From Bacillota bacterium (GTDB taxonomy: Bacteria; Bacillota; Syntrophomonadia; Syntrophomonadales; Syntrophomonadaceae), in assembly GCA_017861475.1 (NCBI GenBank), contig JAGFXV010000048.1:1-8112 (forward strand): a stretch of 8,112 bases of DNA, read 5' to 3'. A program made the position numbers and the translations under genes. The notes beneath the pieces were generated by a model. That model was not told the DNA's origin. It was given only the letters and a program-made list of their open reading frames with translations, and made no database searches. Within the stretch, counting starts at the first letter, position 1. Each line of letters begins with the position of its first letter. Shown here piece by piece: positions 1-5,655 of the stretch.

Positions 1-1567
1 CCTTGGCATCCATGGTCCACAACGGTGTATTGGGTATACCGTCCGTAATCAAAACCAGCAGCGGGTTACGCAGACGAGTCGATTGGATCAGTTTTAAGGC
101 GGTCATGATCCCGCTGGCCAAGGGAGTCAGTCCAGCCGGGTTAATGGTCGCCAGGCCTCTGCTCAATACTTTTTGATTACGGGTAAATGGTACAACAACC
201 TCACTGGAATGCTCCTGGAAAGTTACCACGGCAATTTTTTCTTTGCCGCTGAGCAGCAGATGCTCTGCCAGAAAACAGGCTGCCTGCCTTTTCTCCCCGG
301 CCATACTGCCGCTGGAGTCGATCAACAGACATATATCGATGGGTACGTAAGTTTTCTTGTCATAGAAATGCAGATCTTCTTTTTGCAGGGTAAAATGCTT
401 GTCGCCGCGCAGAAAATTATTCTTTTTGGCTTGAATGACAGTTTCAGGCACAGCCAGATTACCCGACCAATTTTTTTCCGAGTTGTTTACGGTACGATTA
501 TAATTGGTGAATTCCACCTGGGAGTTTTTGCTCTCGCTTTTGCCATATTTGCGAAAACGGTTGGCACCGCCACCTGGAACCTTACGCATATTGCGTCTGA
601 TCTCAGTTTCCAGTTCTATCCTGTGTTTGATGATATAATCATGCAGAATAACGCCGCGTTTACTTAGTTTGCGTCCCGTGAGGCCCGGCTCAATAATGCC
701 TAATTCTTCAAGCTGTTCGACATAATGTTCCACGTCGCCCCACTTTTTTTTTTGGTATTCTACCCCTTTGCGTTTAAAAATGTTGGTAGAATAGCAATCC
801 ATCCAATCTTCAATTTCTTCTACTCCGCCGAATTTCTCTGCCAGCTTCATAATCAGCTCATTGACATTTTCTTTATCCGGCATCTGGGAAGCCATTTGTC
901 CTTTAAACTTTTTCCAGGGCAGCTTCATATTACCGGCAAAATTTTCTTCCTGCTTTTTCTCTTTTCCATGGGAAATATTACGGACTTTGGCCAGTTTTAC
1001 ATCCGAGGACAAAATAGCCAATTCGACTGCTTCACTGATCACATAGATCAAGGCATATTCATCACGGTTAAAGCGAGCCAGGACATGCACATGGTCAAAT
1101 CCTTCCTCGCCTTCACTGTAAGGATTTACTTTTTCCTGAAATAGATCATAAAGCAGTCCTTTACCACCATTGGTGGTTATATATATTTTGTTGGCATAAT
1201 CAGCCACAATTCTGAATCTCTCGTCCTCGGCATATTTCAGTTGCGGCTCTTCCTCCAGTAAATGATCCTCCAACGCCCAAAATATACTTTTGGCAACATC
1301 CCGCGGGTCAATGTCGCCATCTTTGTGATAGACATCAATATGAACGACCTGGTCTACATCCACAAAGTCAAGATAAGTCTTGCCGGCATCTTTATTGATA
1401 AGTATTTTTATCTGCCCTTTGATGACCTTTTCAGGCATACGTGCATGAGCCTTGCGGCTGACCACAATGCTGTCACCAAGTCTGACGCCCTGATTCTGGC
1501 CCAGATAAAGATTCAAATAATTGCCGACCGAAGTAGCTTTGCTGATGTTGCCGGAGCCGTTATCCAT
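1..1567 (-). CDS. VWA (MIDAS) domain protein, partner of the adjacent ChlI-like ATPase; partial, C-terminus off the left edge
   Basis: The minus strand is open from an ATG at 1567 to the window edge, giving 522 complete codons and no stop. A GAGGT ribosome binding site lies 9 nt before the ATG, and the gene starts 17 nt after the stop of the ATPase gene, so the two are probably one operon. A von Willebrand factor A domain begins near residue 408. It shows the metal-ion-dependent adhesion site: DSSGSM at 417-422, the threonine at 481 (AGLTPL) and the aspartate at 509 (LITDG). These residues coordinate a divalent ion in VWA proteins such as ChlD/BchD and CobT. The N-terminal 400 residues match no family I can name; they are charged and contain a lysine-rich stretch near 270-280. 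No signal peptide or membrane segment is visible, so it is probably cytoplasmic. By family analogy it would be the substrate- or metal-binding partner of the AAA+ ring. The target is unknown. An A10 run in the coding strand (744-753) is a possible slippage site. Confidence 0.88.
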   Translation of the reverse strand, partial: MDNGSGNISKATSVGNYLNLYLGQNQGVRLGDSIVVSRKAHARMPEKVIKGQIKILINKDAGKTYLDFVDVDQVVHIDVYHKDGDIDPRDVAKSIFWALEDHLLEEEPQLKYAEDERFRIVADYANKIYITTNGGKGLLYDLFQEKVNPYSEGEEGFDHVHVLARFNRDEYALIYVISEAVELAILSSDVKLAKVRNISHGKEKKQEENFAGNMKLPWKKFKGQMASQMPDKENVNELIMKLAEKFGGVEEIEDWMDCYSTNIFKRKGVEYQKKKWGDVEHYVEQLEELGIIEPGLTGRKLSKRGVILHDYIIKHRIELETEIRRNMRKVPGGGANRFRKYGKSESKNSQVEFTNYNRTVNNSEKNWSGNLAVPETVIQAKKNNFLRGDKHFTLQKEDLHFYDKKTYVPIDICLLIDSSGSMAGEKRQAACFLAEHLLLSGKEKIAVVTFQEHSSEVVVPFTRNQKVLSRGLATINPAGLTPLASGIMTALKLIQSTRLRNPLLVLITDGIPNTPLWTMDAK

Positions 1568-1584
1568 AAGACTATTACCTCATA

Positions 1585-2799
1585 TTATCCTTCTTTAGGG
1601 GCAAGCGTCTTTTCAGTATTGATCAATTCATTGCGGCCAATATCCTTGAGCGGACGTCCTGCCGTATTGAAATACTCGGTATCTTCTTTCTTTTTCTCAG
1701 GATTGTTCTTTTTGCTTTTGAAATTGAGTATGCCATCCCGCGAGCCTCTGACATCGACATCATTGATCATCTTGATCAAAGTATCCCCATCAACACGGTG
1801 CTTCAATACCTGCGGTATCATATGGGTAACGTCGCTGATCATGGCCTGATCACGGTTTTTGATGGTGCTGTATAACACTGCTCCCTGCTGCATGGCCTCA
1901 ATTGCTCTGATACTTTCCAGGTTATGTTTGACATAAAGACGAGCGATATAATTACGTAAAAAATCAGGCAGATCGGCTTTTTCGTATTGATTGCCCCATT
2001 TGACAATATTTTGCCGGATTAATTGGTCTTTATCACTGGGACTAAGATTAGCTGCTTCCTTATCTTTTTTGATTTTTTGGGAATGAGAATTTTCCTTCAG
2101 CATCTGGGACAATACATCCACCGATGTTGGCCGGCCCATATAGCAAACCATGTCAAACCGGTCAGACAACTGTCTTCTTATTTCTTCCAACGGACCTGGA
2201 TCTTCGTCCGGGTTGGAAGCCGCCCATACGGAAACACTGACTTCAACGTCCACAACCGGCAATCCAGCTTCTTCTATTTGTAAATGGCCAGGTTTGTTGC
2301 CCATTACATCCAGCAAAATGTCAGTGATTTCAGGAGAAGTATCCGCCAGACGATTTATTTCATCAATAAAAATAATGCCCCGATGCGCCTGAGGAATAAT
2401 ACCTGGCAACAACTGTGCTTCCGGATGCGCCGGATCAGTCAGACGGGCCAGATCGATACTGCCTGCTATGGTCCCGACTTTGGCGGAATGGGATATCTCC
2501 AAAAACGGCATGGGGACATCCTCCACTCCGATGGCCGCAACTTCTTCCGGACTCAAATTGCGGTGATGCGGACAATGCGGATGCTCCGGATCACAATTAT
2601 ACACACAGTTTTTGATTCTTGTAATATTCGGAACGATACCACGCGCTGCCCTCATAATGGTAGTCTTTCCGGTCCCTCTTAATCCTTCCGCATGGATGTG
2701 AAGGGGTTCTCCAACCAATGAAGATACGATTGACATGGTGACCAAATCAAAAAGGGTCTCGTTGCCTTCATATCTTTCGAGCTTTGAAAATGGAATCAT
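1585..2799 (-). CDS. ChlI/BchI-like AAA+ ATPase (magnesium chelatase subunit I family)
   Basis: This 404-residue protein has the features of the Mg-chelatase I branch of AAA+ ATPases. Walker A is GLRGTGKT at 39-46. The segment GSIDLARL (113-120) through LLPGIIPQAHRG (130-141) corresponds to the stretch that precedes Walker B in ChlI. Walker B is IIFIDEI at 142-148, with D146 and E147. Sensor 1 is AASNPDE at 193-199, and the arginine region IRRQLSDRFD is at 207-216. Between Walker A and Walker B lies a cysteine/histidine cluster (C65, C69, H73, H75, C76, H78, H79) that could bind zinc or an iron-sulfur cluster. The C-terminal 45 residues are charged and low in complexity. The start is an ATG at 2799 with GGAGG 7 nt upstream. 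The next gene encodes a VWA protein, matching the ChlI-ChlD and CobS-CobT pairings. No tetrapyrrole or cobalamin gene is in view, so true Mg or Co chelation is unproven. A MoxR-type maturation ATPase is the alternative; the ChlI-like motifs make it less likely. Confidence 0.9.
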   Translation of the reverse strand: MIPFSKLERYEGNETLFDLVTMSIVSSLVGEPLHIHAEGLRGTGKTTIMRAARGIVPNITRIKNCVYNCDPEHPHCPHHRNLSPEEVAAIGVEDVPMPFLEISHSAKVGTIAGSIDLARLTDPAHPEAQLLPGIIPQAHRGIIFIDEINRLADTSPEITDILLDVMGNKPGHLQIEEAGLPVVDVEVSVSVWAASNPDEDPGPLEEIRRQLSDRFDMVCYMGRPTSVDVLSQMLKENSHSQKIKKDKEAANLSPSDKDQLIRQNIVKWGNQYEKADLPDFLRNYIARLYVKHNLESIRAIEAMQQGAVLYSTIKNRDQAMISDVTHMIPQVLKHRVDGDTLIKMINDVDVRGSRDGILNFKSKKNNPEKKKEDTEYFNTAGRPLKDIGRNELINTEKTLAPKEG

Positions 2800-2813
2800 T
2801 TACATTCCTCCTA
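2800..2813 (-). promoter_or_regulatory. Ribosome binding site of the ChlI-like ATPase gene, with an in-frame ATG-TAA just before the start
   Basis: On the minus strand an AGGAGGA sequence (GGAGG at 2807-2811) precedes the ATG at 2799 by 7 nt. Between them sits ATG TAA (2805-2800), in the same frame and directly abutting the real start, so the mRNA reads ATG-TAA-ATG. The first ATG is only about 1 nt from GGAGG and is unlikely to be used efficiently. It is recorded because minimal start-stop codons can tune initiation. Confidence 0.6.
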
Positions 2814-2921
2814 TCTTACCAAGTTGCAAGATTGTAATCGATTAGCTTGTCTTACTATTATTTAATTAAATGCTGGCTACAACCATTGAATCAGTCCCAC
2901 CCTTATTTACGCCCAGGTCAA

Positions 2922-2971
2922 CTAAACACAAATGAAGCAAACCAGCCTCAACAATAACTCCTTTCCTCCTC
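2922..2971 (-). other. Strong ribosome-binding-like sequence with a 10-codon TTG-started mini-ORF (possible leader peptide)
   Basis: On the minus strand a doubled Shine-Dalgarno-like sequence, GAGGAGGAAAGGAG (2971-2958), is followed after 3 nt (counted from the last G) by TTG (2954-2952) and a second TTG (2951-2949). The frame runs ten codons, reading MLRLVCFICV, to a TAG at 2924-2922. This is 122 nt upstream of the ATPase start. The product is short, hydrophobic and has two cysteines. It could be a leader peptide, the remnant of a lost gene, or a chance purine-rich stretch. No attenuator hairpin was found after it. Confidence 0.25.
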
Positions 2972-3273
2972 AATTATTAATAACGTAGTTTATCCCCTTA
3001 TAACTATATACTAAATTGTGATTAATTTCTCTTATTTATAATAATTTGTTGAAATTAGAGGATAATTTGTAGCAGTTTATTTAATAATTGGCCTATTTAA
3101 GGTACAAATAGTTTTTGCCATAAGATGAGGATAAGAAAGCATCTCCAATGCCCCTGAGCAGTTCTCCTCCATACCCCTTACCCGCACATATTATTGCCTG
3201 AGAAGCTTTTTTTTTGCCCTGAATGGTAGTTTTATCGAATATTTTTAGAGAAAGGAGATTCTGCTTGTCTTGT

Positions 3274-4062
3274 TTAGCTGATCCCCAGTTTTTCACGTAA
3301 GTTTTTAGCTCGGGATCTGCTTAGGATGATGTTTTTTTGTGAGAATTCCATCTTCAGTAAATAAGAACCTTCTCCAAAATTGATGATTTCCTTGATGAAA
3401 TTCAAATTTACAATAAAAGCTTGATGAGCTCTGAAAAAAAAGCTTTGGTCAAGACGATTCTCCAATTCGTTCAGCGTATAGCTGCTTAGATAACCTTCAT
3501 TCACAGTACTTATCAGTACTTTTTTGCCCTGACTTTCACAGAAAACAATATCTTCCGGTTTGAGCAGCACGATTTTCCCTTTCTCCCGCACCGGAAGCTT
3601 TTTGGCGTATTGTTCCTGATTTTTATATCTATTCAATACATCTTCGATGCGTTCTCTTAATTTGTGATTGACCAATTCATCAATATAATGCCGATGGGCA
3701 ATCTGCGCTTTGGTTCGCATAATGGTCTTCTCAATCCGGTTTTGTTCAACCGGCTTGACAATATAATCGATTGCACCAAGTTCATACGCATCTACCGCCA
3801 TGTCTCTGTTCATGGTTATAAAAGCAAATAGTGGCGGATTCTTAAGTTGAATCAACTTATTGGCGGTTTCAAAACCATTCATTTCAGACATTTTTATATC
3901 CAGCAAAACCAGATCGATTTTCTTTTCCTGGCACAGCAATAAAGCGTCCAGGCCATTAACAGCCTCTCCGACGATTTCAACATCTTTTATATTCTCGAGA
4001 ATATAGCGCTGTACAATTCTCTCTCGTTCATCATCATCCACTATCAATACTTTTACTTCCAT
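3274..4062 (-). CDS. LytTR-family response regulator (REC + LytTR DNA-binding domain)
   Basis: The 262-residue protein has two domains. An N-terminal receiver domain (about 3-120) shows the acidic pair D9/D10, the phosphoacceptor D55 in LVLLDIKM, T83 and K103 in IVKP. A short helical linker follows. The C-terminal LytTR DNA-binding domain (about 155-262) shows the typical patterns around IVLLKPEDIVFCES and FFRAHQAFIVNLNFI. Such proteins (LytR, AgrA, YehT type) are phosphorylated by a sensor kinase and bind direct repeats upstream of target genes. The start is an ATG at 4062 preceded by GAGGT at a 7-nt distance. It appears to be transcribed alone, because its upstream neighbour is divergent and no kinase gene is in the window. 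Its partner kinase and its targets are therefore unknown. The stop is TAA at 3276-3274. Confidence 0.93.
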   Translation of the reverse strand: MEVKVLIVDDDERERIVQRYILENIKDVEIVGEAVNGLDALLLCQEKKIDLVLLDIKMSEMNGFETANKLIQLKNPPLFAFITMNRDMAVDAYELGAIDYIVKPVEQNRIEKTIMRTKAQIAHRHYIDELVNHKLRERIEDVLNRYKNQEQYAKKLPVREKGKIVLLKPEDIVFCESQGKKVLISTVNEGYLSSYTLNELENRLDQSFFFRAHQAFIVNLNFIKEIINFGEGSYLLKMEFSQKNIILSRSRAKNLREKLGIS

Positions 4063-4130
4063 CCGTCTTACCTCACATATCTTTGCTTATAATTCTGGAA
4101 ACACGGCACTGGTAATGGTATATTATATTT

Positions 4131-4159
4131 AATATATCTATTTTCTGTCCAAATAACAA
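4131..4159 (-). promoter_or_regulatory. Candidate sigma-A promoter of the LytTR regulator gene
   Basis: On the minus strand a TTGTTA -35 (4159-4154) and a TATATT -10 (4136-4131) are separated by exactly 17 nt, about 70 nt before the start codon. An overlapping alternative uses TTGGAC (4152-4147) and a perfect TATAAT (4127-4122) with a long 19-nt spacer. The DNA here is AT-rich, so chance matches are possible. Confidence 0.45.
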
Positions 4160-4238
4160 ATAATTTTTACCGAATTTGCCGTTTTAGTAACAAATTAATA
4201 CCCTAACGCTTGCGCTGATCAGAATTTCCATTAACAAT

Positions 4239-4268
4239 TTGCAATATTTATGATATTTTGTAATATTT
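4239..4268 (+). repeat. Helically phased AT-rich near-repeats upstream of the radical SAM gene
   Basis: TTGCAATATTT (4239-4249) recurs as TTGTAATATTT (4258-4268) with one mismatch and a 19-bp period. A third ATATTT lies between them (4253-4258), so ATATTT occurs three times at 9-10 bp steps, about one helical turn. The block ends just before the ribosome binding site at about 4273. It could be an operator or curved DNA near the promoter. Low sequence complexity weakens the case. Confidence 0.3.
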
Positions 4269-4286
4269 GCTGAAAGGAGTTATCAC

Positions 4287-5162
4287 ATGCGTTACGAAGG
4301 AACTGTTTACCGCCCGCCCAGTGAAGCCAACAGTCTCTTAATCCAAGCCACCATAGGCTGCCCACACAACAAGTGCAGTTTTTGTTCGATGTACAAACAG
4401 TCTTCTTTTAAGATCAGACCAGTCGAGGAAATAAAGGAAGACTTGCGTGCTGCCCGACAATACTACGGAGAATTCGTTGAATCATTATTTTTCCCTGACG
4501 GTAACACCATCATCATGAAAACAGCGCAATTGGTAGAAATTATTTCTTATGCCCGGGAATTGTTTCCCCATTTGCAGCGTATCACAGTATACGGCTCGGC
4601 AAGATTTGTAAACAAAAAAAGCGTTGAGGGATTACAGCAATTAAAAGATGCCGGTTTAAGCAGAATCCACACCGGCATGGAAAGCGGTGACGATGTTACA
4701 CTGCAAAGAATTCACAAAGGAACAACTGCTGCCGAGATCATTGAAGCCGGCTTGAAGCTTAAAAAAGTCGGAATCGATACCAGTGAATATTATCTGGTGG
4801 GAATCGGGGGAAAGGAAAGATGGCGTGAACATGCGCTGGAAAGTGCGCGGGTATTGTCTGCTTTTTCTCCGGATTTCATCCGTTTGCGGACTTTTGTTCC
4901 CGTACCGGGCACACCTCTCTATGACGAATATAAACAGGGAAGCTTTAAACTGCTTAGCCCTCACGAAGCCCTGCAGGAGATCGGTCTGCTGATAAGCAAT
5001 CTGAATTGCGAAGGCAGTCACGTGCTCAGTGACCATGTCTCAAATTATTGGAATATCTCAGGCCGTCTGCCGGATGACCGGGAAATCATGTTGGACGGCG
5101 TAAAGACAGCCTTGGCCATACCGGAAAACCGTTTTCGCCCGGCAGAAATCAGCCGGTTATAA
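4287..5162 (+). CDS. Radical SAM protein (Elp3/MiaB/HemN-like fold), CX4CX2C cluster motif
   Basis: This 291-residue protein starts at an ATG preceded by AAAGGAG at a 7-nt distance and ends with TAA just before the terminator. The cluster motif is GCPHNKCSFCSMY, with C25, C30 and C33. The first spacing is four residues rather than the canonical three, a variant I recall from a radical SAM family of Clostridia and other anaerobes. These cysteines should hold the [4Fe-4S] cluster that cleaves S-adenosylmethionine to a 5'-deoxyadenosyl radical. Other Elp3/MiaB-type signatures are FPDGN at 69-73, GMESGDD at 130-136 (SAM-binding strand region) and RTFVPVPGTPLYDE at 201-214. No B12-binding, TRAM or HemN C-terminal domain is present. 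It is a single-gene transcript divergent from the LytTR regulator and convergent with the DUF1285 operon. The substrate is unknown. Confidence 0.9.
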   Translation: MRYEGTVYRPPSEANSLLIQATIGCPHNKCSFCSMYKQSSFKIRPVEEIKEDLRAARQYYGEFVESLFFPDGNTIIMKTAQLVEIISYARELFPHLQRITVYGSARFVNKKSVEGLQQLKDAGLSRIHTGMESGDDVTLQRIHKGTTAAEIIEAGLKLKKVGIDTSEYYLVGIGGKERWREHALESARVLSAFSPDFIRLRTFVPVPGTPLYDEYKQGSFKLLSPHEALQEIGLLISNLNCEGSHVLSDHVSNYWNISGRLPDDREIMLDGVKTALAIPENRFRPAEISRL

Positions 5163-5164
5163 TG

Positions 5165-5194
5165 AAAAAAGGAGGACATACGTCCTCCTTTTTT
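5165..5194. terminator. Bidirectional intrinsic terminator between convergent genes
   Basis: A perfect 7-bp GC-rich stem, GGAGGAC (5171-5177) with GTCCTCC (5182-5188), has a 4-nt loop. It is flanked by A6 on the left and T6 on the right, which extend the stem and supply a U-tract in both directions. It begins 2 nt after the radical SAM stop codon and lies 16 nt past the stop of the DUF1285 gene on the other strand, so it can end both transcripts. Confidence 0.9.
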
Positions 5195-5210
5195 ATAAAT
5201 TCTTGTGTAG

Positions 5211-5645
5211 CTATTGTGTATCTGTCTGGTCTTTACTGGCCAAAGGCGGTACGATAAATATCTCGTCATCGCGAAAATCGAAGTAATCGCTGAGCTTCCA
5301 ATATACTCCCCTGCTCAAGCGGGTATCGGCCACCCAACGGTAGCTAATATAGGGAACATCATCTTCTATATATAATTTCAATTCATGGTCCAGATCCATT
5401 TCCTGCAGATCGTGAAAAACCAGTTTCACCGGTTGTTCGTTTTCTTCGACGATGCCAACTGCTAAAAAAGGTACATCTTCAACAATCAGAGGATTAATTT
5501 CCGAACCCATTTCAATATAATAGCCGCCGTTTTCATCACGATTTATATTTCTGGCCAGGACCTGTAAAATATTGCGTCTGAACATTTCTGCCTCGCCAAA
5601 ATACCATTTGCCATCGCGGGCAATTTTAATTTCCTGATAGTCCAT
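5211..5645 (-). CDS. DUF1285-family protein, second gene of the aminotransferase-reductase operon
   Basis: The 144-residue protein resembles the DUF1285 family (PF06938), small soluble proteins of unknown function. The family-like signatures are IARDGKWYFGEAEMFRR (8-24), the dense charged motif RDENGGYYI (36-44) and IVEDVPFLAV (54-63). The length fits the family. No signal peptide or membrane segment is seen. The start is an ATG at 5645 with an AAGGAGGAG ribosome binding site that overlaps or abuts the TAA of the upstream gene (5658-5656), leaving 10 nt between stop and start. That arrangement suggests co-transcription and translational coupling with the fusion enzyme. The transcript ends at the terminator at 5165-5194. 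A helper or regulatory role for the enzyme is inference from position only. Confidence 0.8.
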   Translation of the reverse strand: MDYQEIKIARDGKWYFGEAEMFRRNILQVLARNINRDENGGYYIEMGSEINPLIVEDVPFLAVGIVEENEQPVKLVFHDLQEMDLDHELKLYIEDDVPYISYRWVADTRLSRGVYWKLSDYFDFRDDEIFIVPPLASKDQTDTQ

Positions 5646-5655
5646 GTTCTCCTCC

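Larger units (their letters stand above)
2800..3273. other. AT-rich intergenic region with no convincing gene
   Basis: These 474 bases lie between the LytTR regulator and the ATPase operon, both on the minus strand. The stretch is AT-rich and has stops in all frames at short intervals. Exceptions are a 67-codon GTG-started frame at its right end (3093-3296, without a good ribosome binding site) and a 10-codon mini-ORF at 2922-2954. A 10-bp palindrome, TTATTAATAA, is at 2974-2983. A T9 run at 3207-3215 has no stem next to it. I found no clear sigma-A promoter for the ATPase operon; the only good -35-like hexamer (TTGACC on the minus strand, about 2920) lacks a matching -10. No recognisable riboswitch, T-box or terminator was seen. 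The region presumably carries the operon's promoter and a long 5' leader. Confidence 0.6.

Noticed and set aside
173..1144. Plus-strand open frames of 139-164 codons
   Set aside because: They lie antisense to the continuous VWA-protein frame, which has recognisable MIDAS motifs and a ribosome binding site. The plus-strand translations look like no protein family.
1262..2682. Plus-strand open frames opposite the ATPase gene
   Set aside because: They are shadows of the ChlI-like gene, whose Walker A, Walker B and sensor motifs fix the true frame.
3201..3216. T9 run as an intrinsic terminator
   Set aside because: I found no GC-rich inverted repeat immediately upstream of the T run on the plus strand.
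2800..3273. Riboswitch or T-box leader upstream of the ATPase operon
   Set aside because: No conserved core that I know (cyclic-di-GMP, cobalamin, T-box and similar) and no terminator/antiterminator pair could be found by eye.
4177..4238. Promoter for the radical SAM gene (TTGCCG/TACCCT or TTGCGC/AACAAT, 17-nt spacing)
   Set aside because: The -10 hexamers match the consensus at only 3-4 of 6 positions, so neither could be chosen with confidence.
4656..5036. Minus-strand 126-codon frame inside the radical SAM gene
   Set aside because: It is antisense to a gene with a clear ribosome binding site and radical SAM motifs, and it has no recognisable features of its own.
5045..5269. Minus-strand 74-codon frame across the terminator
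   Set aside because: It runs through a strong bidirectional terminator and overlaps two well-supported genes in other frames.
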